Of a stretch of 32,781 nucleotides of DNA, positions 1 through 7,966 are shown piece after piece. Source of the stretch: Paludibacteraceae bacterium (GTDB taxonomy: Bacteria > Bacteroidota > Bacteroidia > Bacteroidales > Paludibacteraceae); the NCBI GenBank assembly GCA_017541805.1, contig JAFXYK010000078.1, positions 1 through 32,781 of the forward strand, in the 5' to 3' direction. Numbering within the stretch: the stretch's first letter is position 1; each line of letters opens with the position of its first letter. The notes beneath the pieces are model-generated. The model had not been told where the DNA came from and ran no database searches. It was given only the letters and a program-made list of their open reading frames with translations. The position numbers and the translations under genes are program-made.

Positions 1-1107
1 GAGATTCATTTCGGCGCCGGTTACACGTTCCATACCTTCCGTCCGCAGGTGGCGCGCATGCAGGCGGAGAACAAGACTGACAGCACCTCCATGTCGATGG
101 ACACGACGATCTCGGTAGGCGGCACAAACTACGCGCATGAGGCGAACATCTATTTCGAGGAGACCTGGACGCCCTGCAAGTGGTTTAAGTTAAATGTGGG
201 TTTACATGCCGGTCTTTTTCATACAGACGGCAAGACCTATCCTTCGCTCGAGCCGCGCGTAGGCATGCGTTTTCTGCCTTACAAAGATCTGGCGATCAAA
301 CTCAGTTACGCCTATATGTCGCAGTACGTACATATGTTATCGAACACCTCGGTCTCTTTGCCGACCGACCTCTGGGTGCCGGTGACAGCGAAGATCCCGC
401 CGATGCACTCGATGCAGGTGGCTGCCGGTATCACGTATAACGTTTGTAACCAAGTGGAACTGTCCGTGGAGGGCTATTATAAGAAGATGATCAACCTGCT
501 GGAATACAAAGACGGCGCATCGTATATGACGGCGCAGAACTGGCAGGACTTAGTGTGCGTCGGCGATGACTGGAGCTATGGCGTGCAGTTCCTCGCGCAG
601 CGGAAGATAGGCCCTGTGACGGGTTGGATCGGTTATACATGGAGCCGAACCATGCGCCAGTTTGACCGACCCGGACAGGAGATTAACTACGGCAAACCCT
701 TCCATGCTAAATATGATCGGGAGCACGACCTGAGTATCACGCTGCAGTACCAGATCAATAAGAAATGGGAGATCGCGTCCACCTTCATCTACGGTACCGG
801 TACCCGCGGTACACTGGCGCTGCAGAACACGACAGATTACCTGTACAATGCGCAGCAAGGGAAAGTGGTGCAGATCGTGGAGGAACGCAATAACTTCAAG
901 ATGCCGGACTACCATCGTCTGGATCTGGGCGCGACCTGTCACCTGCACGGAAAGAAACATCCGGAGCAGGAGCATATCGTGAATATGTCGGTGTATAACG
1001 CCTATTGTAATTTTAACCCCTTCTTGGTTTATGTATCGGGAAATCAGTTGTATAAATTGAGCCTTTTCCCCATCTTACCAAGCGTCAGTTACACCTTTAA
1101 ATTCTAA
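1..1107 (+). CDS. TonB-dependent receptor, C-terminal part (5' end outside window)
   Basis: The reading frame is open from base 1 and ends with TAA at 1105-1107, so only the last 368 or so residues of an outer-membrane receptor are seen. They consist of alternating amphipathic strands typical of a TonB-dependent beta barrel: YAYMSQYV, VELSVEGYYKKM, GVQFLAQRKIGPVTGWIGYTWS and a SusC-like HDLSITLQYQINKKWEIAS. The protein ends YTFKF, with the terminal aromatic residue expected of an outer-membrane barrel. A DUF4249 lipoprotein gene starts five bases downstream; receptor plus DUF4249 is a recurrent Bacteroidota pair, so the two probably act together in uptake at the outer membrane. The substrate cannot be told. 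The ATG at 49 is internal, because the frame and barrel pattern run past it to the window edge. Confidence 0.9.
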   Translation, partial: EIHFGAGYTFHTFRPQVARMQAENKTDSTSMSMDTTISVGGTNYAHEANIYFEETWTPCKWFKLNVGLHAGLFHTDGKTYPSLEPRVGMRFLPYKDLAIKLSYAYMSQYVHMLSNTSVSLPTDLWVPVTAKIPPMHSMQVAAGITYNVCNQVELSVEGYYKKMINLLEYKDGASYMTAQNWQDLVCVGDDWSYGVQFLAQRKIGPVTGWIGYTWSRTMRQFDRPGQEINYGKPFHAKYDREHDLSITLQYQINKKWEIASTFIYGTGTRGTLALQNTTDYLYNAQQGKVVQIVEERNNFKMPDYHRLDLGATCHLHGKKHPEQEHIVNMSVYNAYCNFNPFLVYVSGNQLYKLSLFPILPSVSYTFKF

Positions 1108-1112
1108 GCCCT

Positions 1113-2135
1113 ATGAAACGAATACTACTATATATAATAGCTGTGATGCTGGTCTGCTCAGCGTGTGAGCGACCGATCGAATATACGGGTAAGATTACCG
1201 AACCTAAGTTGGTGCTGCAAGCCGAAATGGGTGAAGGCGATGACACGATCAAAGCCTATGTCTCGCGTTCGCGCTTCTTCTTGAATGAGTCGTATGATAA
1301 ACGAGTGGACTATACGATGCCGGACGCCGTGACGGAGATACAACGTGGTGACCAAGAATGGCAGCCAATGACATGGTCGGCGGACGACAAAGCGTTTGTG
1401 CTGCCCTTGAGTACACGGTTGGCAGCGAACGAAAAGGTACGTATCCGCGCTTCGCACCCGGATTATGAGACCATCACCTCGGAACAGACCATGGTTCCAA
1501 GACCCTATTGCCAACTGCATTATTTTAACGGTAGGAATAAAACGCTATGGTGGAATAAAGCGCAGCACTACGTGGAAGTGACGCTCTACCTGCAGAACTA
1601 TCCGTACAACGTAGAGATGATGGGCTTGAGCATCAATTGTACGTACTATCACCAATATAAAGTAGGGAAACGGACGGAGCAAAGGACGATGAAAACAACA
1701 ACCATTGCTTCTTTGGACCAGTTATTCGCTTCCGGTGGTAATAATTATGAAAACACGTACGGATTCTATTCGAATCGCGAACTGTTCTTCAAACCGAGTT
1801 ATAAGAATGGGGAACCGGTGGACCTCCGGATCTATTATGATGTACCTTACGGACTGACGGAGGAACTGGAGTTTTACATCACCGATCTGGACATCAACTT
1901 CAAGGCGCACAATATGGATGACTATCTCTACTGGCAGTCCATGCTCAAAGCCTTCGGTGGCAGGTCAGACGATGATGGGACCGTAATGCAAAATATAGGT
2001 GCGGCTATTGTGGATCTCTTTGGACAGGAAGAAGCGGTGCAGATATACTCGAATATAGAAAACGGCTATGGTATTTTCGGAGCTTGCTCCAAGTGGAATA
2101 TCTATGCAAGACATATAGAAACAGTAACACAATAA
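1113..2135 (+). CDS. DUF4249 family lipoprotein, partner of the upstream receptor
   Basis: This 340-residue protein starts with a lipoprotein signal peptide: positive MKR, a hydrophobic core, then Cys18 in VCSAC as the likely lipidated residue. The mature part begins with EYTGKITEPKLVLQAEM and has the mostly-beta pattern of DUF4249, a Bacteroidota family usually encoded directly after a TonB-dependent receptor. It probably sits in the outer membrane, exposed on one face, assisting the receptor; its biochemical role is unknown. The gap to the receptor gene is five bases. Its TAA stop (2133-2135) shares one base with the ATG of the next gene, in the string TAATG, which suggests translational coupling. 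The family assignment rests on recognition of the N-terminal pattern, length and context. Confidence 0.8.
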   Translation: MKRILLYIIAVMLVCSACERPIEYTGKITEPKLVLQAEMGEGDDTIKAYVSRSRFFLNESYDKRVDYTMPDAVTEIQRGDQEWQPMTWSADDKAFVLPLSTRLAANEKVRIRASHPDYETITSEQTMVPRPYCQLHYFNGRNKTLWWNKAQHYVEVTLYLQNYPYNVEMMGLSINCTYYHQYKVGKRTEQRTMKTTTIASLDQLFASGGNNYENTYGFYSNRELFFKPSYKNGEPVDLRIYYDVPYGLTEELEFYITDLDINFKAHNMDDYLYWQSMLKAFGGRSDDDGTVMQNIGAAIVDLFGQEEAVQIYSNIENGYGIFGACSKWNIYARHIETVTQ

Positions 2136-2680
2136 TGGACTATTTTGTACATGAGTCGTCTTACGTAGACGAAGGATGCCAAATAGGCAAAGGCACGAAG
2201 ATTTGGCATTTCAGTCATATTATGAGTGGTTGTGTGATCGGTGAGAACTGTAACATCGGTCAGAACGTGGTGATTTCGCCGGACGTGGTGCTGGGGCGCA
2301 ACTGTAAGATACAGAACAACGTCTCGGTCTATACCGGCGTACGGTGCGAGGACGATGTGTTTCTTGGCCCCTCGATGGTGTTCACCAATGTGATCAATCC
2401 CCGTGCTGCCGTCAGTCGCAAAAATGAATATAAACCGACGATCCTGCGTCGCGGCGTGTCCGTCGGAGCGAATGCAACCATCGTCTGTGGACATGAATTA
2501 GGTGCGTATTGTATGATCGGAGCAGGTTCGGTGGTCACCAAAGATGTGCCGGCGTACGCCCTTATGGTCGGAAACCCTGCCCGCCAAATCGGATGGGTCA
2601 ACGCACATGGCGATAAGGTTTCATCGCTCGAGGAAGCGATGAAAGATTGTAAATTGTACATTGTACATTGTAAATTGTAA
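2135..2680 (+). CDS. Left-handed beta-helix sugar N-acetyltransferase (WlbB/WbpD-like)
   Basis: The 181-residue protein is built from hexapeptide repeats (VIGENCNIGQNVVI, VVLGRNCKIQNNVSVY), which form a left-handed beta helix. The segments EDDVFLGPSMVFTNV, NPRAAVSRKNEY, GANATIVCG and VGNPARQIGW match the WlbB/WbpD group, acetyl-CoA-dependent N-acetyltransferases acting on UDP-3-amino-sugar uronates for surface polysaccharides. No other polysaccharide gene is nearby, so the exact sugar is open. I chose the ATG at 2135 over the ATG at 2084: it overlaps the previous stop and begins with the family-like MDYFVHESS, while the earlier start would read 17 residues of the DUF4249 gene out of frame. 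The last dozen residues (KDCKLYIVHCKL) are encoded by a heptamer repeat and are probably not part of the conserved fold. Confidence 0.88.
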   Translation: MDYFVHESSYVDEGCQIGKGTKIWHFSHIMSGCVIGENCNIGQNVVISPDVVLGRNCKIQNNVSVYTGVRCEDDVFLGPSMVFTNVINPRAAVSRKNEYKPTILRRGVSVGANATIVCGHELGAYCMIGAGSVVTKDVPAYALMVGNPARQIGWVNAHGDKVSSLEEAMKDCKLYIVHCKL

Positions 2681-2692
2681 ATTGATCCTATG
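2646..2692 (+). repeat. Heptamer tandem repeat ATTGTA(A/C), gene junction 1
   Basis: Five consecutive 7-base units starting at 2646 read ATTGTAA, ATTGTAC, ATTGTAC, ATTGTAA and ATTGTAA, then a decayed unit ATTGATC and CTATG. The stop codon of the acetyltransferase gene (TAA, 2678-2680) is in the fifth unit, and the ATG of the DUF4293 gene (2690) follows the decayed unit directly. The repeat therefore encodes the C-terminal tail of one protein and fills the whole intergenic space. Confidence 0.93.
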
Positions 2693-3199
2693 ATACAGCG
2701 TATTCAAACAATCTATTTGTTATTGGTGGTGGCATTAGGCCTTACCTTGTGTTTTCAACCTATCTTGACCTTCGATGCACAGACGAACGAAGGAGTGGTA
2801 CGTGAGTGGAGTCTGAGTCCTACCGGCCTGACGGAGACGACGGACCTGTCGGAGGCACCGGAGGTGGTGTTCGAACCCGAGCACCTGAACGGTGTATGGG
2901 GTTTGTTCGTTGCGACGCTCTTGATCCCGGCACTGGCTTTCGTAGTGATTTTCCTGTACAAGAAACGCATCCTGCAAGCGCGGTTGAACATCTTCCTGGC
3001 AATGCTGTGCGTCGGTTATTACGGCGTGATGGGCTTGTTTGTCTGGTTTGCGAAGATGAACCTGCATGTCGAGCAACTGAACTGGCATATTACTCCTTGG
3101 CTGGCGATCCCTGCTGTGTGCTTTGTATTAACCCTGATGGCTACACGACGTATCCTCAAAGATGAGGCCCTCGTGCGTGCTGCCGATAGACTGAGATAA
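2690..3199 (+). CDS. DUF4293 family integral membrane protein
   Basis: The protein has 169 residues. It begins MIQRIQTIYLLLV, the characteristic start of the Bacteroidota-specific family DUF4293. Four membrane segments are visible at about residues 7-26, 68-90, 99-121 and 135-152, with a roughly 40-residue acidic, non-membrane stretch between the first and second and basic loops (KKRILQAR, RRILKDE) that suggest a cytoplasmic side. It lies in the inner membrane and its function is unknown. The start codon comes straight after the heptamer repeat, and the next gene begins two bases after its stop, so it is in the same transcription unit as its neighbours. Confidence 0.85.
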   Translation: MIQRIQTIYLLLVVALGLTLCFQPILTFDAQTNEGVVREWSLSPTGLTETTDLSEAPEVVFEPEHLNGVWGLFVATLLIPALAFVVIFLYKKRILQARLNIFLAMLCVGYYGVMGLFVWFAKMNLHVEQLNWHITPWLAIPAVCFVLTLMATRRILKDEALVRAADRLR

Positions 3200-3201
3200 G
3201 T

Positions 3202-4203
3202 ATGATATTATTGGATAAACTACATGCAGTGGACTCGGCGTACGTCGATTCGCTGTTCAATGCCCCTGAGAAAAAGGGCCTCAAAGAGATCGTAGTGGCC
3301 GCCAAAGAGAGCCCGCATGAGTTCTGGCAGACCATCATCGATTCCCTCGTTCAGTTCGGTCTCAAACTGCTGGCGGCGTTCGCCATCTACCTCGTCGGAG
3401 CGTGGATCATCAGTCTCGTCAAGCGGGGACTGAAGAAAGTATTCGAGCGCAGGAAGTCCGAACCGACGATGGCGTCGTTCATCATCTCACTCGTGACCAT
3501 CCTGCTGACAATCATAGTCATTGTCATCGCAGTAGGCACCTTAGGCGTCGACACCACCTCCATCGCAGCACTCTTAGCTGCCGGCGGCATGGCGATAGGT
3601 ATGGCGCTCTCCGGCACCGTGCAGAACTTCGCCGGAGGATTGATGCTGTTGGCGTTCAAACCCTTCAAAGCCGGTGATTTCATCGAAGCACAGGGGCAGT
3701 CCGGCAAGGTGATCGAAGTCAATATCACCGCGACGAAGATCCTGACAACCGATAACCGCGTGGTTATTCTGCCGAACGGTGCCCTCTCGAATGGAACGAT
3801 CAATAACTTCAGCGGTCGTCCGATACGTCGTATTGAATGGCTGGTGAGCGTGGAGTACGGTGTCGATGCGGCGGCGTGCAAACAAGCAATCCTCGCTATC
3901 GTCAACACCGATCCGCGTGTACTGCAGGCCGATACGGACATGAAGAAACTGTATAAAGAACTCAATATCTCCTCTTACCAACTCTCCACGGTGAACTATC
4001 GTATGGATGCGATTCCCGCACCTTTTGTGGCGCTGAAGAGCCTGAATGCCAGCGACATCACGTTTGTGGTACGCGCATGGGTGCGAGGTACGGACTACTG
4101 GGATGTGTTCTTTAACCTGCAGGAGCAGTTCTACACCGAACTGCCGAAACAAGGCTTCGGCTTCGCTTATCCGCATATTGAGTTGGTGAAAAATGAAAAG
4201 TGA
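3202..4203 (+). CDS. MscS-family small-conductance mechanosensitive channel
   Basis: At 333 residues this is close to the usual length of a minimal MscS channel, which releases solutes when membrane tension rises. The N terminus is a short soluble stretch, followed by membrane segments at about 45-72 and 90-112 and a Gly/Ala-rich pore helix around 118-150 (ALLAAGGMAIGMALSGTVQNFAGGLMLL region). Next comes the MscS beta domain with KAGDFIEAQGQSGKV and the signature NRVVILPNG near residue 192, then an alpha-beta C-terminal domain. The protein ends VKNEK, encoded by a heptamer repeat that also carries the start of rlmN; the two genes overlap by 11 bases in different frames. Inner-membrane location follows from the family. 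Confidence 0.93.
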   Translation: MILLDKLHAVDSAYVDSLFNAPEKKGLKEIVVAAKESPHEFWQTIIDSLVQFGLKLLAAFAIYLVGAWIISLVKRGLKKVFERRKSEPTMASFIISLVTILLTIIVIVIAVGTLGVDTTSIAALLAAGGMAIGMALSGTVQNFAGGLMLLAFKPFKAGDFIEAQGQSGKVIEVNITATKILTTDNRVVILPNGALSNGTINNFSGRPIRRIEWLVSVEYGVDAAACKQAILAIVNTDPRVLQADTDMKKLYKELNISSYQLSTVNYRMDAIPAPFVALKSLNASDITFVVRAWVRGTDYWDVFFNLQEQFYTELPKQGFGFAYPHIELVKNEK

Positions 4204-4206
4204 AAG
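4186..4206 (+). repeat. Heptamer tandem repeat (A/G)TGAAA(A/G), gene junction 2
   Basis: Three 7-base units follow each other: GTGAAAA (4186), ATGAAAA (4193) and GTGAAAG (4200). The second unit supplies the ATG of rlmN and the third the TGA stop of the MscS gene (4201-4203), giving the 11-base overlap. It is short, so chance is less excluded than for the other repeats, but the period and the stop/start arrangement match them. Confidence 0.7.
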
Positions 4207-5209
4207 GGTGGAGGCGCTGTTAGGTAAGACATTGGAGGAGTTGCAAGAGGTGGCGCTGCGCGTCGGCTTGCAGAAGTTCGCGGGTAAACAACTCGCTCAG
4301 TGGCTCTATGTGCGCAGGGTGACTTCGTTCGATGAGATGACCAATATCTCGCTCAAAGGTCGGGAAGCGCTCAAAGCGTCTTACACCATCGGTCGCCATG
4401 CGCCTGTGCGCGAAGCGGTGAGTGTGGATGGCACCCGTAAATACCTCTTTGCTGTGGGAGAACAGTTCATCGAATCGGTTTATATTCCCGAGGAAGACCG
4501 CGCGACACTTTGTGTTTCCACGCAAGCCGGATGTAAGATGGGGTGCCGCTTCTGCATGACCGGAACGCTCGGTTTTCACGGACATCTCTCTGCTGCCGAC
4601 ATCCTCAACCAGATCTTCTGTTTCGACGACTTGACCAATGTGGTGTTCATGGGCGAAGGAGAACCGATGGATAATATCGATAACGTCTTGCGGTCGCTCG
4701 AGATCTTAACGGCGGAATACGGCTGTGCATGGTCACCCAAACGAATCACCGTCTCTACCGTCGGTATCCCTGCGATGAAGCGGTTCCTGGACGAGAGTGA
4801 ATGTCACCTGGCGGTCTCGCTTCACAATCCTTTCGCGGCAGAACGAGCAGCTATCATGCCGGCGGAGAAAATGATGTCGATCAACGATGTGGTGGCGCTG
4901 CTCAAACAATACGACTGGTCGCATCAACGGCGTGTCAGTTTCGAATATATATGTTGGCACGGCGTGAACGATACCATCGTGCATGCGAAACAACTGCTGC
5001 ACCTGCTGAAGGGACTCAACTGTCGCGTCAACCTCATTCGTTTTCATGAAGGAGTGGACCGCGATTTTCCGGCTTCGGATGAGAAGCAGATGGAGTGGTT
5101 CCGAGATTACTTGACCGACAACCATCTCACTACCACCATTCGCCGGTCGCGAGGGGAAGATATCCTGGCGGCATGCGGGATGTTGGTCAATGCACTCAAT
5201 ACGAATTAA
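4193..5209 (+). CDS. rlmN: Dual-specificity RNA methyltransferase RlmN
   Basis: RlmN is a radical-SAM enzyme that methylates C2 of A2503 in 23S rRNA and, in some bacteria, A37 of certain tRNAs. The 338-residue protein carries the radical-SAM cluster motif CKMGCRFC (Cys114, Cys118, Cys121), the SAM-binding GEGEPMDN at 154-161, and the C-terminal Cys328 in AACGM that is transiently methylated in the mechanism. The N-terminal accessory domain (EVALRVGLQKFAGKQLAQWLY) is present and length is normal. The start ATG lies inside the heptamer repeat shared with the MscS stop codon. The next gene, mnmE, is 11 bases downstream, so two RNA-modification enzymes are encoded side by side. Confidence 0.97.
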   Translation: MKSERVEALLGKTLEELQEVALRVGLQKFAGKQLAQWLYVRRVTSFDEMTNISLKGREALKASYTIGRHAPVREAVSVDGTRKYLFAVGEQFIESVYIPEEDRATLCVSTQAGCKMGCRFCMTGTLGFHGHLSAADILNQIFCFDDLTNVVFMGEGEPMDNIDNVLRSLEILTAEYGCAWSPKRITVSTVGIPAMKRFLDESECHLAVSLHNPFAAERAAIMPAEKMMSINDVVALLKQYDWSHQRRVSFEYICWHGVNDTIVHAKQLLHLLKGLNCRVNLIRFHEGVDRDFPASDEKQMEWFRDYLTDNHLTTTIRRSRGEDILAACGMLVNALNTN

Positions 5210-5223
5210 CAAAACGAATTATG
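5201..5223 (+). repeat. Direct repeat ACGAATTA at the rlmN-mnmE junction
   Basis: ACGAATTA occurs at 5201-5208 and again at 5214-5221. The first copy and the following base hold the TAA stop of rlmN (5207-5209); the last base of the second copy begins the ATG of mnmE (5221). The period is 13 bases, not 7, and there are only two copies. It shows the same stop-in-repeat, start-in-repeat arrangement as the heptamer junctions but could be coincidental. Confidence 0.45.
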
Positions 5224-6537
5224 CAGACAATATGCGCTATATCCAGCCCGTACGGCAGTGGCGGCATCGCGGTAATACGCGTGTCCGGAGAGCAGGCGAT
5301 CGCTATCGTAGACAGCCTGTTTGACGGGCGTGTGTCGTTGGCAGCAGCCTCTGCAAACACCGTCCATTTCGGTCGGATAAGCCGTCAAGACGAGGTGCTG
5401 GACGAGGTGCTCTGTTCCGTCTTCCGTGCACCGCATTCGTTCACGGGCGAAGACACGGTGGAGATAGCCTGTCATGGCAGTTTGTTCATCCAACAGGAGT
5501 TGTTGCGCTGGCTGATCGATGCGGGCTGTCGTGCGGCTGAACCCGGTGAGTTCACCCGTCGTGCGTTCTTGAACGGTCGCATGGATTTGGCGCAAGCCGA
5601 AGCGGTGGCAGATCTCATCGCCGCGCAGAGTAAAGCGGAGAAAGACCTGGCGCTGAGTCAGTTGCGAGGTTCGGTCTCGAATGCTTTATCGGACCTGCGC
5701 GAACGGCTGCTGCACCTCACGTCGTTGATTGAACTGGAACTGGACTTCGCTGACCATGAGGAATTGGAGTTCGCGGACCGCGGTGAGTTGAAAGCGCTGG
5801 CGACGGAGATAGCCGACCATCTGTCCTCTCTCTTGGCTTCTTTCCAAACAGGTAATGCCATTCGGCATGGCATCCCCGTAGCGATCGTCGGTGCACCGAA
5901 TGTAGGTAAATCGACGTTACTGAATGCCCTGCTGGGCGAGCAACGTGCCATCGTGAGTGATATACAAGGCACGACACGCGACACGATAGAAGACACGCTG
6001 GTGCTGGACGGCATCCTCTTCCGTCTCATCGACACCGCCGGCATGCGTGAGACCGACGATAAGTTGGAGAACATGGGTATCGAGCGCAGTAGACAAGCAG
6101 CCGAGAAAGCGCAGATCATTATCCACGTAAGTGATAAGGATGAAAGGAACGAAGTTTCGCTTCTCAATGATGAAATGATGAAGGGCACCGTCATTCATGT
6201 GCGTAATAAAGCCGACTTAGGAGCGAAAGGTGATGGACTACTGATCTCGGCTAAGAACAATGCTATCGAACCGCTGAAGCGGGAACTGGTGCGCGTAGCA
6301 CGCGAGAGCATGCAGACAAGTGCGGTGATGTTGAGCAACGCTCGTCACTACGATGCCATTCGTCGGGCATACGAAGCGATCCTTCGTGTACAAGAAGGCA
6401 TGGCGAATAATTTATCGGGAGAACTGCTGTCCTTAGACTTGCAGGACTGTCTCTCGGCCTTAGGCGAAGTGACCGGACAGATCACCAACCAAGAAGTATT
6501 ATCGAATATATTTTCTAAATTCTGTATAGGCAAATGA
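5221..6537 (+). CDS. mnmE: tRNA-modification GTPase MnmE
   Basis: MnmE works with MnmG to place an aminomethyl-type group at C5 of the wobble uridine of several tRNAs. The 438-residue protein shows the N-terminal folate-binding domain (GSGGIAVIRVSG; FTGEDTVEI at 74-82), a helical middle domain with AEPGEFTRRAFLNGRMDL, and an inserted G domain: G1 GAPNVGKS at 224-231, DTAG at 271-274 and NKAD at 329-332. The C-terminal FCIGK supplies the catalytic cysteine. The start at 5221 gives the family-typical MQTICAISSPYGSGGIAVIR; the in-frame ATG at 5095 would overlap rlmN by 115 bases and is rejected. Its stop overlaps yicC by four bases (ATGA). A repeat-rich stretch at 6138-6185 encodes a variable loop of the G domain. 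Confidence 0.97.
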   Translation: MQTICAISSPYGSGGIAVIRVSGEQAIAIVDSLFDGRVSLAAASANTVHFGRISRQDEVLDEVLCSVFRAPHSFTGEDTVEIACHGSLFIQQELLRWLIDAGCRAAEPGEFTRRAFLNGRMDLAQAEAVADLIAAQSKAEKDLALSQLRGSVSNALSDLRERLLHLTSLIELELDFADHEELEFADRGELKALATEIADHLSSLLASFQTGNAIRHGIPVAIVGAPNVGKSTLLNALLGEQRAIVSDIQGTTRDTIEDTLVLDGILFRLIDTAGMRETDDKLENMGIERSRQAAEKAQIIIHVSDKDERNEVSLLNDEMMKGTVIHVRNKADLGAKGDGLLISAKNNAIEPLKRELVRVARESMQTSAVMLSNARHYDAIRRAYEAILRVQEGMANNLSGELLSLDLQDCLSALGEVTGQITNQEVLSNIFSKFCIGK

Positions 6538-7418
6538 TTCTATCAATGACCGGCTATGGAAAAGCCGAAACATCTTTTCGCGGACGTAAGTTAGTGTGCG
6601 AACTGCGTTCTCTCAACTCCAAATCGATGGACTTGTCCGTTCGCCTCTGTGCCCCGGTGCGTGCACGGGAATTGGAACTGCGTACAATCGTCAATCAGCG
6701 GCTTGAACGCGGTAAAGTGGACCTCTTTATAACGAACGAAGGAGTGAATGAGGTTACGAATGAGGTTTCGCCTGTTAACTGGGCAGCCGCGAAGATCTAT
6801 GCGCAGCAGTATAAGGAGCAGTTTGGAGACGTGCCGGCGGAAGTGATGGCATCTATTCTGCGCTTTCCGGATGTACTCAAACAGCAGGACGATACGTCGG
6901 ATCTGACGGAGGAAGAGTGGAACAGCGTACAGGCTTTGCTGAATGAAGCGATTGATGCGTTCCAGGCTTTCCGAACCCAAGAAGGTGCGGCCCTGCAGGC
7001 GATGTTCACCGAGAAACTGGACGGAATAGCCGACCTGCTGGCACAAGTGGAACCCTTTGAGAAAGGACGTGTAGCGAAGATCAAAGAGCGGCTGGAGCAG
7101 AACCTGGCGCAACTGAGTGCGGAGACGCAGGCGCAGATAGACCGCAACCGCTTGGAGCAGGAGATGATTTATTACCTCGAGAAACTGGATATCACCGAAG
7201 AGAAAGTGCGACTGACGAACCACATCAAGTACTTCCGCGAGACCATGGAGGGTAGCGGAAGCGGAGTAGGTAAGAAACTGGGTTTCATCGCCCAAGAGAT
7301 GGGGCGCGAGATCAACACCCTCGGTTCGAAATCCAACCAATCTGAGATGCAGATCATCGTGGTGAAAATGAAAGATATCCTCGAACAGATTAAAGAGCAA
7401 GTTCTCAACGTATTATGA
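6534..7418 (+). CDS. YicC family endoribonuclease-type protein
   Basis: The 294-residue protein starts MILSMTGYGKAE, the hallmark of the YicC family, and ends with the conserved DUF1732 block (MEGSGSGVGKKLGFIAQEMGREINTLGSKS). E. coli YicC is reported to act as an endoribonuclease that affects small-RNA stability; a similar role is inferred here, not seen. The gene overlaps mnmE and gmk by four bases each in ATGA motifs, and the yicC-gmk pairing is common in bacteria, so co-translation is likely. A 12-base direct repeat (ATGAGGTTACGA then ATGAGGTTTCGC, 6747-6770) encodes NEVTNEVS in the variable region between two conserved blocks. Confidence 0.93.
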   Translation: MILSMTGYGKAETSFRGRKLVCELRSLNSKSMDLSVRLCAPVRARELELRTIVNQRLERGKVDLFITNEGVNEVTNEVSPVNWAAAKIYAQQYKEQFGDVPAEVMASILRFPDVLKQQDDTSDLTEEEWNSVQALLNEAIDAFQAFRTQEGAALQAMFTEKLDGIADLLAQVEPFEKGRVAKIKERLEQNLAQLSAETQAQIDRNRLEQEMIYYLEKLDITEEKVRLTNHIKYFRETMEGSGSGVGKKLGFIAQEMGREINTLGSKSNQSEMQIIVVKMKDILEQIKEQVLNVL

Positions 7419-7966
7419 TCTATATTTTTTGTGCGCCTTCGGGCAGCGGTAAATCGACCATGGTGAAGCACCTGCTCACCAAGCATCCGAACCTCTTTGA
7501 ACTCTCGGTGTCTTGCACGACGCGCCCTCCGCGCGGACAGGAAGTGCATGGCAAAGAGTACTATTTCATCACGGTGGAGGAGTTCCAAAAACGCATCGAG
7601 CACAACGATTTCATCGAGTACGAGCAGGTGTATGAAGGACTTTATTACGGTACGCTCCGTGAAGAGATAGACCGTATCGAAGCGGCAGGACGGCAAGTGC
7701 TGTTTGACGTGGATGTGAAGGGAGGATTGAAATTGAAGCGTATATTGGGCGACCAGGCTACCTCTATCTTTATCTGCCCGCCTTCGATAGAGGAGTTACG
7801 TCGCCGGCTCGAAGGTCGCGGTGACACTAGCCCGGAGATGATAGAGAAACGCTTGGCAAAAGCTTCCATTGAGATGGAGGACATGAAGCATTTTGACCGC
7901 GTGGTGGTGAACGATGACCTGAATCATGCCTTCGAGCAACTCGATGCCATCATCGACGAACAGTAA
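7415..7966 (+). CDS. gmk: Guanylate kinase
   Basis: Guanylate kinase converts GMP (or dGMP) to GDP with ATP in the cytoplasm. The 183-residue protein has the P-loop GSGKST at residues 10-15, the GMP-binding stretch SCTTRPPRGQEVHGKEYYF, the acidic IEYEQVYEGLYYGT segment and the lid RRRLEGRGDTS. All are in order, with normal length. Its ATG overlaps the stop of yicC (ATGA), and its own stop shares one base with the ATG of folC (TAATG). It is a housekeeping gene with nothing unusual. Confidence 0.97.
   Translation: MIYIFCAPSGSGKSTMVKHLLTKHPNLFELSVSCTTRPPRGQEVHGKEYYFITVEEFQKRIEHNDFIEYEQVYEGLYYGTLREEIDRIEAAGRQVLFDVDVKGGLKLKRILGDQATSIFICPPSIEELRRRLEGRGDTSPEMIEKRLAKASIEMEDMKHFDRVVVNDDLNHAFEQLDAIIDEQ

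Noticed and set aside
5095..5220. 42-residue extension of MnmE from the ATG at 5095
   Set aside because: It would overlap rlmN out of frame and precede the conserved MQTICAISSPYGSGG start of the family.
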